DNA from: Candidatus Heimdallarchaeota archaeon
GTDB lineage: Archaea; Asgardarchaeota; Heimdallarchaeia; Hodarchaeales; Hodarchaeaceae
Direction of reading: 5' to 3'
Length of the DNA stretch: 64,000 bases
Assembly: GCA_020353515.1 (NCBI GenBank)
Contig: CP070695.1
Coordinates: 839,369-903,368 of the forward strand
The notes beneath the pieces were generated by a model that made no database searches, had not been told where the DNA came from, and saw only the letters and a program-made list of their open reading frames with translations. Within the stretch, counting starts at the first letter, position 1; each line of letters starts with the position of its first letter. This document shows positions 9,780 to 17,693 of this stretch, piece after piece. Made by a program: the position numbers and the translations under genes.

Positions 9780-10319
9780 GTCAATTCATGTAGGGAATTA
9801 ACTCTGAGAAGTTCAAAGTTCAAAAGAATTCGAGAACAGCTTCAATTTTGTAATATTTCGGGGGGAGTTTGGATTGATGCTGGTTGTGGGAAGGGTACAT
9901 ATACTCTTCCATTGGCAACTCTTGTTTCTCGAGTAATTGCTATCGACAACAACCGATCTGATATTTCCTTTCTTCGAGCTCAACTCCCCCAAAAAACCAA
10001 TATTATTGTTTCTGAAAAAGATTTCACTAAAGATGTTCTTTCTCAAGACTTTGTTGATGGTGTATTATTCGGTTTTTCTTTACATTATCAACCTAACTCT
10101 ATCCCAGCATTAAGAAATGCCTTCAATCATCTGAAACCTAATGGTAGTATCATAATTTTTGAGTATACTCGTGATAAACCTTTACCTTGGGTTCCCTTCC
10201 CTATTCCTGAAATAAAATTAACTGAATCACTAAAAAAAATTGGATTCAGAGAAATTGAGACAATAATACAGAAAAGACGTTTTTATGTTATTCATGGTAA
10301 AAAAGTAATGAAAAAATAG
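9780..10319 (+). CDS. Class I SAM-dependent methyltransferase lacking a normal start codon
   Basis: The frame contains the SAM-binding motif I (WIDAGCGKGTYTLPLA) at 9870-9917, motif II (VIAIDNN) and a post-motif region, ending at 10319. The only standard start codon in this frame, TTG at 9912, would remove motif I, so it cannot be the true start. The frame is open from 9780 but has no ATG, GTG or TTG before 9912. ATG at 9776 is one base out of frame. Either a one-base indel (in the genome or in the assembly) separates ATG 9776 from the gene, or a rare start such as CTG 9804 is used. With the extension it would be about 170-180 residues, short but usual for this family. Substrate unknown. Confidence 0.65.
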   Translation, partial: VNSCRELTLRSSKFKRIREQLQFCNISGGVWIDAGCGKGTYTLPLATLVSRVIAIDNNRSDISFLRAQLPQKTNIIVSEKDFTKDVLSQDFVDGVLFGFSLHYQPNSIPALRNAFNHLKPNGSIIIFEYTRDKPLPWVPFPIPEIKLTESLKKIGFREIETIIQKRRFYVIHGKKVMKK

Positions 10320-10329
10320 TCATTATCAA

Positions 10330-10749
10330 TTATGATCTCATTGGCATTACTGTGGCTTTTCCATCTACTACAAGCTCATTATGCTGATTTGTGCAATAAG
10401 TTCTCAAAACCACTCTTTCTTTCTCATCGTCTTTATTGATCACTTCTACTGTTACTAGTATAGTATCCCCTATCCTTATAGGTTTAATAAAAGTTAATTC
10501 CTGCTTTAAATAGATACTTCCTGGTCCTGGGAGTTCATTGGCGAGTACTGCGGAGATTAAAGCTGCAGAAAGCATACCATGTGCTATTCGTCCCTGGAAA
10601 AACGTTTTCTTAGCGTATTCTTCATCTAAATGAATCGGATTTCTGTCTCCGCTTATTTCTGCAAATTTTTTTATATCAATGTCCCTTATAGTACGTTTAA
10701 TTGAAGCTTTTTGTCCAACTTTTATTTCAGAATAACTAAATACAACCAA
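10330..10749 (-). CDS. MaoC-like (R)-enoyl-CoA hydratase
   Basis: A 139-residue hotdog-fold protein with the hydratase motif SGDRNPIH (catalytic Asp and His) at about residues 33-40, followed by GRIAHGML, as in (R)-specific enoyl-CoA hydratases of the PhaJ/MaoC type. These hydrate trans-2-enoyl-CoA to (R)-3-hydroxyacyl-CoA. The start is TTG at 10749, preceded by an AAGGTGAT Shine-Dalgarno sequence with close spacing. It is convergent with the methyltransferase. No other acyl-CoA gene is nearby, so the pathway (fatty acid or lipid-tail modification) is unknown. Confidence 0.8.
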   Translation of the reverse strand: MVVFSYSEIKVGQKASIKRTIRDIDIKKFAEISGDRNPIHLDEEYAKKTFFQGRIAHGMLSAALISAVLANELPGPGSIYLKQELTFIKPIRIGDTILVTVEVINKDDEKERVVLRTYCTNQHNELVVDGKATVMPMRS

Positions 10750-10913
10750 TTTATCACCTTTGTTTAGAATTCTTGCATGGTTGCCTACTAAATTGAACTT
10801 AGATAATTTTCAATAGAAAAACAAGGCCAATAAATCTCTATTTATATCAAATAGGTAGGGCCCTCTCCACTAGTATAAACGATTTCTCTTAGTACTTTTC
10901 CATATGTTCCAGA

Positions 10914-10920
10914 TTTATAA
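10914..10920 (+). promoter_or_regulatory. TATA box of glucan phosphorylase
   Basis: TTTATAA lies about 25 bases before the ATG at 10945. Archaeal TATA boxes sit about 25 bases before the transcription start, so this implies a leaderless or near-leaderless transcript and favours 10945 over the in-frame ATG at 10930. Confidence 0.4.
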
Positions 10921-10944
10921 CCGATAATAATGAAGGGATGCATA

Positions 10945-13047
10945 ATGGTTGATATTCCAAAACGAATTGAAAGATTAGAGGAGCTTGCAGAGAATCTCAC
11001 ATGGGTATGGAACCCAAAAGCCCGTGAACTATTTAAACGTCTTGATCATCCTCTATGGGTTTATACTTACCATAATCCTGTTCGTATGCTGCAAATCATA
11101 CCAAATAAAAGGTTAGATGCAGCTGCTCAGAACCCAGCTTTCCTTAAACATTATGATGGCGTCATGCATAATTTTGATCGTGATCTAGATTCAAAGGACA
11201 CATGGTTCTCAAATAACTACCCTCATTTTTCTGGGGAAATAGCTTATGTTAGCACTGAATATGGATTACATCAATCCCTCCCAATTTATTCAGGTGGTTT
11301 AGGAATCCTTAGCGGAGATCATGTTAAGGAAAGTAGTGATTTAGGAGTTCCACTCGTAGGAGTAGGATTCGTGTATCCCCAAGGGTATTTTACTCAGTTA
11401 TTGCCAAGAAATGGGTGGCAAGAAGCGCAATATAATTACTTGAAATTTAATCAAATACCAATTAATCCTATTATCAAAAATGAAGCTGAACAATTACATA
11501 TAGAACTAAAGTTCCCTAAGCCAATTTTTTTGAGAGTCTGGAACCTCAAGGTTGGAAGAACCCCACTTTATCTTATGGACACTGATATTGATAAAAATGA
11601 ACCATGGAACCGAGGTCTTTCAGCACGACTTTATGGAGGAGACCAAGAAATGAGGATACGTCAGGAAATTGTTCTTGGTTTCGGGTCTGTAAGGATTCTT
11701 TCACAACTTGGGCATAATCCAGAAGTATATCACTGTAATGAGGGTCATACTGCGTTTGTCGGCCTTGAACTTCTTCGAAGGGAGATGATTGAGAATGGAA
11801 AGAGCTTTGAAGAAGCAACTAAAATTGTACGAAATAAGATTATTTTCACGACTCATACTCCAGTAAAAGCTGGACACGATCAATTTCCTTTTGAATTAGT
11901 ATCAAAGTACTTCCAAGATTATTGGGAAAATTTGGGGATCAATCGTGATAAATTTTTAGCTCTTGGAGCATTCGATTGGGGAGATGGCCAAGGTCCAAGG
12001 TTTAATATGACGGCACTTGGTATTAGGTTAAGCCGGTATCAAAATGCTGTCTCAAAGCTCAATTGTGAAATAAGTAACAAAATGTGGAATGGCCTTTTTT
12101 CTACACCTGAATTTGAGAACCGATTACCGATCCAGTTCGTCACCAACGGGGTTCATATTCCCACATGGATTAGCAGATCATTTCAAGCTTTATATAAAAA
12201 GTATTTAGGTAAAAATTGGATTGATAGACACGATGATCCTGACATATTCGAGAAAATTGACAATATCCCAAATAGGGAACTTTGGGCTGCCCGAGAAGAA
12301 GCAAGGGATCGGATGTTTGTATTTTTACGTGAAAGAGCCCGTATTAAAAGAATAGATGAGAATAAAGATTCCCGTCAGACCTTAGTTGCTGGAGCTCTTC
12401 TTGATCCTCATGCTTTGACAATTGGGTTTGCAAGAAGATTTGCAACTTATAAACGAGCATTTTTAATCTTTCATGATATTGAAAGACTCCGTAAAAGTCT
12501 ATTGGACCGTTATACCCCTATTCAAATTATTTTCGCAGGAAAGGCTCACCCTGCTGATGATCCCGGGAAGAATGTTCTTCAACAGATTTACCAAAAGGCG
12601 GTAGATCCATCAATAGGGGGTCGAGTAGCTTTCATCGAAGATTATGATATGCAGGTAGGAAGGTACTTAGTCCAAGGCTGTGATGTGTGGCTTAATACAC
12701 CCCGAAAACCTTTTGAAGCATCAGGTACTTCAGGTATGAAAGCTGCTATCAATGGGTGCCTTAACTTCTCTATTCTAGACGGGTGGTGGCCCGAAGGATA
12801 TGATGGAAGTAATGGCTGGACTATTGGAGGCCAAGAGCAAAATAATATTGAAGATCAAAACCAGTATGATGTTAATTCGTTTTATAGAATTCTAGAGGAA
12901 GAAATACGACCGTTATTTTATGATAAAGATAGTGAAGGAATACCAACGGGGTGGTGTGAAGTCGTTCGAAATTCAATTAAAAGTATAACACCCGCTTTCT
13001 CTGCCCGAAGAATGCTTAAAGAATATGTAAAAGGATATATTCCATGA
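10945..13047 (+). CDS. glgP: Alpha-glucan (glycogen/maltodextrin) phosphorylase
   Basis: About 700 residues. The protein belongs to GT35 and has the shorter archaeal/bacterial form whose N-terminus (RIERLEELAENLTWVWNP) is typical of that type. It has the glucose-binding STEYGLHQSLPIYSGGLG region near residue 105 and the PLP lysine in GTSGMKAAING near residue 600. It cleaves alpha-1,4-glucans with phosphate to glucose-1-phosphate. The start was set at ATG 10945 because a TATA box lies about 25 bases upstream; ATG 10930 would add five residues. The gene is monocistronic and is followed by a convergent gene. The PFK gene 0.8 kb further on makes a glycogen-to-glycolysis link plausible. Confidence 0.9.
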   Translation: MVDIPKRIERLEELAENLTWVWNPKARELFKRLDHPLWVYTYHNPVRMLQIIPNKRLDAAAQNPAFLKHYDGVMHNFDRDLDSKDTWFSNNYPHFSGEIAYVSTEYGLHQSLPIYSGGLGILSGDHVKESSDLGVPLVGVGFVYPQGYFTQLLPRNGWQEAQYNYLKFNQIPINPIIKNEAEQLHIELKFPKPIFLRVWNLKVGRTPLYLMDTDIDKNEPWNRGLSARLYGGDQEMRIRQEIVLGFGSVRILSQLGHNPEVYHCNEGHTAFVGLELLRREMIENGKSFEEATKIVRNKIIFTTHTPVKAGHDQFPFELVSKYFQDYWENLGINRDKFLALGAFDWGDGQGPRFNMTALGIRLSRYQNAVSKLNCEISNKMWNGLFSTPEFENRLPIQFVTNGVHIPTWISRSFQALYKKYLGKNWIDRHDDPDIFEKIDNIPNRELWAAREEARDRMFVFLRERARIKRIDENKDSRQTLVAGALLDPHALTIGFARRFATYKRAFLIFHDIERLRKSLLDRYTPIQIIFAGKAHPADDPGKNVLQQIYQKAVDPSIGGRVAFIEDYDMQVGRYLVQGCDVWLNTPRKPFEASGTSGMKAAINGCLNFSILDGWWPEGYDGSNGWTIGGQEQNNIEDQNQYDVNSFYRILEEEIRPLFYDKDSEGIPTGWCEVVRNSIKSITPAFSARRMLKEYVKGYIP

Positions 13048-13063
13048 AGAATGTCGTTCTCTT

Positions 13064-13666
13064 TTAACCAGTTAGCATCTTTTGAGCATTCTCTTGCCAA
13101 GTTTTGATCTGCTTGTCACTTTTTCGGCCGATCATTGTTGCAATCTCCTGACTGTGTTTACTTAATAAATCCCCAATTGTTTTGATGTTGGTTGCAACTA
13201 ATTTATCAAAAGCTGCCTTTCCAATTCCCTTCACTTCTGAAACAGAAGTTAATGTATTTATAGTCGGTGCTGCAACAGTTGGTTTCACAGGTTCCGCTAC
13301 TGGTTCTGGTATTGGTTCTGGTGGTTTTTCAACAGGTTTTATTTTTCCCTTGACTTTGATTGGAGGTTTAGGTACTGGTTTAGGTTTTTCCTTTTTAGGC
13401 TTAGTTTTTGGTTGTACTTTAAGAGAAGGCGCCTTTTGAAATAACTTTCCAGTTTCAATGCAAAGCCAAAGATGTTGTTGTTTAGATGGATCATCAGGAA
13501 GGTAATGATACCCAATATCATAAATAGCCCCAGGACACGATTCTTTGTGCAACGCTTTAGCCACTCGTTTTGTTTTTGGAATGTATTTCTTCACCCAATG
13601 CTTACCAATAATATAAGTGTCACCTGGTTTTCCTAGTGTGTGTTTCCACAACATTAATAATACCAC
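13064..13666 (-). CDS. Helix-hairpin-helix protein with Pro/Lys linker
   Basis: The 200-residue protein has three parts. An N-terminal domain of about 80 residues (with GKHWVKKYIPKTKR and CPGAIYDIGYHYLPDD) is of unknown family. A linker of about 55 residues is rich in Pro, Lys and Val (KPKKEKPKPVPKPP). The C-terminal 65 residues form a helix-hairpin-helix domain (VSEVKGIGKAAFDKLVATNI) like those that bind DNA non-specifically. I infer a DNA-associated protein. Start is GTG 13666 or ATG 13654. It is convergent with glgP and divergent from pfkA. The partner of the N-terminal domain is unknown. Confidence 0.7.
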   Translation of the reverse strand: MVLLMLWKHTLGKPGDTYIIGKHWVKKYIPKTKRVAKALHKESCPGAIYDIGYHYLPDDPSKQQHLWLCIETGKLFQKAPSLKVQPKTKPKKEKPKPVPKPPIKVKGKIKPVEKPPEPIPEPVAEPVKPTVAAPTINTLTSVSEVKGIGKAAFDKLVATNIKTIGDLLSKHSQEIATMIGRKSDKQIKTWQENAQKMLTG

Positions 13667-13803
13667 TTTTCGATTAAACTGTTTGAAGACGAGTTTTCAA
13701 AAAAACTATAACAGTTTCTCTTAATCTAGGAACAAGACTCTTAAGAACTTAAATCGTGTGAAAATCTTACTAATAAGTTATCTAATGAATGTGGTGATTA
13801 TAA

Positions 13804-14793
13804 ATGCAAAGTAACGAGCAAAGAAAGAGAATTGGAGTATTCTGTAGTGGGGGTGATGCTCCAGGTATGAATGCTTGTTTGCGAGCTGTAGTACGAAGAG
13901 GTATTGCGAAAAAACTTAATATAATTGCAATCCACAGAGGATTTCAGGGTATTTTCGATGAAGCATTTGAGAAAATGACTCCCCGTTCTGTTGGAAATAT
14001 TCTCCAACTAGGCGGAACTATCATAAAAACCGCAAGATGTAAGAAGTTTTATTCAATAGAGGGGGTATTAGAGGCAGTGACTATATTAAAAAAACACAGA
14101 TTGGATGGATTAATAGCAATAGGGGGAGATGGAACATTTCGTGGTTTATTAGAATTAAAAAAACTTTGGGATGGCCAAGTCATAGGGATTCCAGGAACAA
14201 TCGATAATGATATTTTTGGCACAGATTATACTATTGGTTATGACACTGCAATCGATACTGTTATTCAAATGCTTGATCGAATCAGAGATACAGCAGAGTC
14301 ACATGAACGTGCATTTGTTGTTGAAGTTATGGGACGTCATACAGGTTTTATCGCTCTCAAGGTGGGGATAGGATGTGGAGCTGAGGAGGTATTGATCCCA
14401 GAACATACTATTGATTTAGAAACTGTAGCTAGGCGTGTAAAGGTAGCTCAGAAACGAGGGAAAAAAAGTATTATCATCATAGTAGCGGAAGGGGTAAGTA
14501 AAGGTAACATTTTTGATTTTTGTAATCGTTTAACTACCCAAAAAGGATTGGAATTTCAAACACACATATCTATTTTAGGCCACGTACAACGTGGAGGGTC
14601 ACCAAGCGCTCTTGACCGATGGCTGGCAACACGACTTGGTGCATTCGCCGTCGACTGTGTTTTAAAAGGGGATACAGGAATTATGGTGGGTGAACAGAAT
14701 CTCCAATTAGTAAAAATTCCCCTTGAGGATACACAAAAGAAAAAACCCATTGATTCCTATGCTTATGAAATAATTCACGATCTTGCGATTTAA
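13804..14793 (+). CDS. pfkA: 6-phosphofructokinase, bacterial PfkA type, probably ATP-dependent
   Basis: The 329-residue protein has the PfkA signatures GGDAPGMN (residues 16-23), GGDGTF near residue 108 and PGTIDND near residue 131, with MGRHTGF for fructose-6-phosphate binding. Gly rather than Asp after GGD, and Gly rather than Lys before TIDND, are the ATP-type residues; PPi enzymes carry Asp and Lys. It phosphorylates fructose-6-phosphate to the 1,6-bisphosphate in glycolysis. Most hyperthermophilic archaea use ADP-dependent kinases instead, so a PfkA-type enzyme is notable here. A GGTGAT Shine-Dalgarno site precedes the ATG. The secernin-like gene follows after 33 bases and may be co-transcribed. 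Confidence 0.85.
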   Translation: MQSNEQRKRIGVFCSGGDAPGMNACLRAVVRRGIAKKLNIIAIHRGFQGIFDEAFEKMTPRSVGNILQLGGTIIKTARCKKFYSIEGVLEAVTILKKHRLDGLIAIGGDGTFRGLLELKKLWDGQVIGIPGTIDNDIFGTDYTIGYDTAIDTVIQMLDRIRDTAESHERAFVVEVMGRHTGFIALKVGIGCGAEEVLIPEHTIDLETVARRVKVAQKRGKKSIIIIVAEGVSKGNIFDFCNRLTTQKGLEFQTHISILGHVQRGGSPSALDRWLATRLGAFAVDCVLKGDTGIMVGEQNLQLVKIPLEDTQKKKPIDSYAYEIIHDLAI

Positions 14794-14826
14794 TGGTTAA
14801 AGAACAGTAAAAAGAGGTCACTTTAC

Positions 14827-15960
14827 ATGTGTGATACTTTCGTTGCACTCGGATCAGCTACTATTGATGGTAAGGTGATTTTTGGAAAAAATAGTGACAG
14901 ACCATATCTAGAAAAACAAACAATTGTGTATTTCCCAAGAAAACAATATACAGATGAAACTGTTCTTAAATGTACTCACATCTCCATCCCACAAGTCGAG
15001 GAAACACATGCAGTTTTACTTTCAAAACCTAGTTGGATGTGGGGGGCAGAGATGGGAGCTAATGAAAAGAATGTCGTAATTGGCAATGAAGCCATATTCG
15101 ACACAAAAGAACCTTTAGGACCCCCTTCATTAATTGGAATGGACTTAGTTCGTCTCGCTCTCGAGCGATCTTCAACCACTATTCAGGCTGTCCACATTAT
15201 TTGCGAATTGCTAGAGACATACAATCAAGGAGGAGCATGCGCGGAAGATGATCCGACGTTAATGTACCATAATTCCTTTCTCATAGCAGATTCTAATGAA
15301 GCCTGGGTTCTAGAAACCGCAGGGAAGTGGTGGATTGCTCAACAGATTAAAGACGGATTTAGAAATATCTCAAATTCTTTGTCAATTCGATCAGAATATA
15401 CTCTTGCCAAAGAAGGGATTGTAGATTATGTCCTTGATAAAGACTATTGTGACAACCGTGGAGAGTTTAATTTTGCAAAATGCTTTACTAAAGGTTTTTA
15501 TCAAACCCCTTCAAGATATTCACGGGAAGGTTGGGGAAATTATCTTTTACAATTAAATTCTGGAAACATTGGTCCAAAAATTATGATGGAGATCCTCCGT
15601 GATCATTATGGGGGTATCTGTATGCATGGGGCCTTCCGAACGACCGCTTCTCAGGTTTCTTATCTTTCGAGAAAGAATACTATTCATTGGATGACAGGAT
15701 CACCACACCCATGTGTTAGTTTCTTTAAACCATTTGTTGTTCCAAGGCAAAATCAACCTATAGAAATTGACATCTTTTCACAAAGAGATAATCTCAATCT
15801 ATTAGAAAAACAGGCTATAATTCAGGAACTACATTCTTTCGAGCAAGAATTAATCCAATCTATTCAAAATATAATCCAGACCGATAATTGGTTAATGAAA
15901 GATATTCAGACTCTCACCCAGGAAGCTCTAAAGCGTGAGTATTCATTAATTTCGGCGTGA
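14827..15960 (+). CDS. Secernin-like / C69-family Ntn hydrolase
   Basis: The 377-residue protein begins MCDTFVALG and has FGKNSDRP near residue 23, which are the signatures of secernins and C69 peptidases. Cys2 would become the N-terminal nucleophile once Met is removed, so no propeptide is needed. The length matches the family. Such enzymes cleave amide bonds, commonly of dipeptides in prokaryotes, while eukaryotic secernin regulates exocytosis by an unclear mechanism. It lies 33 bases after pfkA on the same strand. The natural substrate is unknown. Confidence 0.8.
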   Translation: MCDTFVALGSATIDGKVIFGKNSDRPYLEKQTIVYFPRKQYTDETVLKCTHISIPQVEETHAVLLSKPSWMWGAEMGANEKNVVIGNEAIFDTKEPLGPPSLIGMDLVRLALERSSTTIQAVHIICELLETYNQGGACAEDDPTLMYHNSFLIADSNEAWVLETAGKWWIAQQIKDGFRNISNSLSIRSEYTLAKEGIVDYVLDKDYCDNRGEFNFAKCFTKGFYQTPSRYSREGWGNYLLQLNSGNIGPKIMMEILRDHYGGICMHGAFRTTASQVSYLSRKNTIHWMTGSPHPCVSFFKPFVVPRQNQPIEIDIFSQRDNLNLLEKQAIIQELHSFEQELIQSIQNIIQTDNWLMKDIQTLTQEALKREYSLISA

Positions 15961-16209
15961 TGGGTGATTATTGCTTCTATTTGTTTGGATCAACTAAATT
16001 TCTCTTTTAACCGAGACAATATAAATGGTGAGGACCATCAAACTCGTTTCTTAATGTGTTTACTTGAAAATTCATTGTAAAAACTTCTTAATTCACTTGA
16101 CTTAATAGCTACTTTGAAGAGGTTTATTCAGAAATTTTTTTTATGAAAGGCTTTTTTCTGATTATTATAAAAAAAAAATAGATTCCCATATCATTATTCA
16201 AATGCATTT

Positions 16210-17391
16210 TTGGAGATACCATTGGAACACGTTAAAAGGCAAAATTTGTCGTCTTTTTATTCGGCTTTCAATCTCCTAGAAAAAACAGCGAAAAGAACGG
16301 TAAATTCGATAAATGAAAATCCTCCTTGCCTTGTAGAATTTTGTAAAACACTTGAAGAAGCGAAAGAGAAAGACAAGAGGATACATCTCGTGGGGATGGG
16401 TAGATCAGGAAAAGTAGGTATGTTATTAGGGGAATTATTAAAAAATGTAGGTTATAAAGTCTCATATTTAGGTAAAAGTCTTGCCAAACCAGTCCGAAGA
16501 GATGATGTAGTTATTGGTATCACTGGTTCAGGATGGACTAGCTTCACGATAAATACCTTACAGGAATCAATTAGTAGAGGCGCAAAAATTTTAGTTTTCA
16601 CTGGTGACCAGCATTCTCTTGCAGCAAGATTAGCAGATTCAATTATTCTTATCCCACGGGGATATGTGAAGGAAAAGTTCGCTCCTGTTTCTCATGCTGC
16701 CTTAACACCTGTTTCTCACGCACCTCTTACCCCACTTGGCACAGTATTTGAAATGACATCTATGTGTATTGGTATTGGTGTAATTTTAGGACTCCGAGAC
16801 GACTCATCTGTTAAAGGGTTTAATGAAAGTGTAAATGAAGTTTTAAGAGCAGCAGAAATGACTTTAGACAATATTAAGAGAAACGAACAACCTTTACTGC
16901 AGTTTGTCACTCTCCTTGAAAGTTATTCCAGCCAATCAGGTAAAATGCTATTTGTCTATGGTAGTGGCCTAGATTCAATTATCGCAAGTATTTCCTCTAT
17001 TAGATTAAGTCATCTAAGAATTAATTGTAAATCAAATTATGATTGGAGATTCAGAGGGAAAAAAGACTTACTTATTGGAATCTCGGGTTCAGGTGTATCC
17101 ACAAGTACTTTAGAACGTGTTGAAAGTGCGAAATCCGCCCATATGCGCATAGTTGGGTTAACATCTTTTTCAGAATCAGAATTAGCTAGAAAATCAGATA
17201 TTTTTCTCCCTATTGAGGGAAGAACAGAAAAGATAAGTGCTGATTTACATCAAATATCGAATCTTAGCTTCTTAATTCCTTCATTTGAATACGCGGCCGC
17301 AATTACTTTAGATTCATGTGTTGCTCAATTAGCAATGGATCTAGGCATTAGTGAGAGAGAAATGAAAGAAGAGCATGCGAATATTGAATGA
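16210..17391 (+). CDS. Double SIS-domain protein, 6-phospho-3-hexuloisomerase-like
   Basis: The 393 residues form two SIS domains. The first (about 55-200) matches 6-phospho-3-hexuloisomerase, with GMGRSGKVG, ITGSGWTS and PLGTVFE motifs. The second (about 230-370) has VYGSG and GISGSGVSTST and is more diverged. Hexuloisomerase converts hexulose-6-phosphate to fructose-6-phosphate in the RuMP pathway. Normal enzymes have one SIS domain and form tetramers, so the duplication is unusual. A near repeat (APVSHAALTPVSHAPLTP) lies just before the catalytic GTxFE. The gene ends 2 bases from the MoaD/AOR-HPS operon, which encodes the partner synthase. Start: TTG 16210, or TTG 16222 with a GGAGAT site before it. 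Confidence 0.8.
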   Translation: MEIPLEHVKRQNLSSFYSAFNLLEKTAKRTVNSINENPPCLVEFCKTLEEAKEKDKRIHLVGMGRSGKVGMLLGELLKNVGYKVSYLGKSLAKPVRRDDVVIGITGSGWTSFTINTLQESISRGAKILVFTGDQHSLAARLADSIILIPRGYVKEKFAPVSHAALTPVSHAPLTPLGTVFEMTSMCIGIGVILGLRDDSSVKGFNESVNEVLRAAEMTLDNIKRNEQPLLQFVTLLESYSSQSGKMLFVYGSGLDSIIASISSIRLSHLRINCKSNYDWRFRGKKDLLIGISGSGVSTSTLERVESAKSAHMRIVGLTSFSESELARKSDIFLPIEGRTEKISADLHQISNLSFLIPSFEYAAAITLDSCVAQLAMDLGISEREMKEEHANIE

Positions 17392-17393
17392 TT

Positions 17394-17693
17394 TCAGAGT
17401 CCAAGCTTAAAAAATCCACCTGCGATTAGTGGAAAAATGGACACCTCACAGTCGTGACTTAAGCTAGTATCTAATCCCTCCAGAGCAAGTATATTTCGTC
17501 CATCAATAAGAATTGTAAATCCTTTTTTTAATTCTTCATTTTCTAAAAAGAAAGAACTTCCTTTTTTACCAGATTTCGATTGAAAAAAGTCGAAAATCTG
17601 CCTCAATTCTATAGGTTCCTTAATAACAATATTATGAGTTTCTCCAAATTCCAATTGTAAAATGGCAAAAAAAATGAGCCTTATTGTAATCAT
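17394..17693 (-). CDS. MoaD/ThiS-like ubiquitin-fold protein with a tail after Gly-Gly
   Basis: This 99-residue protein has the MoaD-like beta-grasp pattern and a closing FPLIAGG. In working MoaD and ThiS proteins the Gly-Gly is the C-terminus that is thiocarboxylated, whereas here six residues (FFKLGL) follow it. The start codon overlaps the stop of the aldehyde:ferredoxin oxidoreductase fusion by four bases, so the two are translated together. MoaD homologues are regular neighbours of tungsten aldehyde oxidoreductases and supply sulfur for the pterin dithiolene. Here the tail would have to be cut off first, or the protein acts without conjugation. Confidence 0.75.
   Translation of the reverse strand: MITIRLIFFAILQLEFGETHNIVIKEPIELRQIFDFFQSKSGKKGSSFFLENEELKKGFTILIDGRNILALEGLDTSLSHDCEVSIFPLIAGGFFKLGL

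Noticed and set aside
16060..16200. AT-rich block with A and T runs before the SIS gene, considered as a replication origin
   Set aside because: No repeated origin boxes and no Orc1/Cdc6 gene beside it; ordinary AT-rich intergenic sequence.
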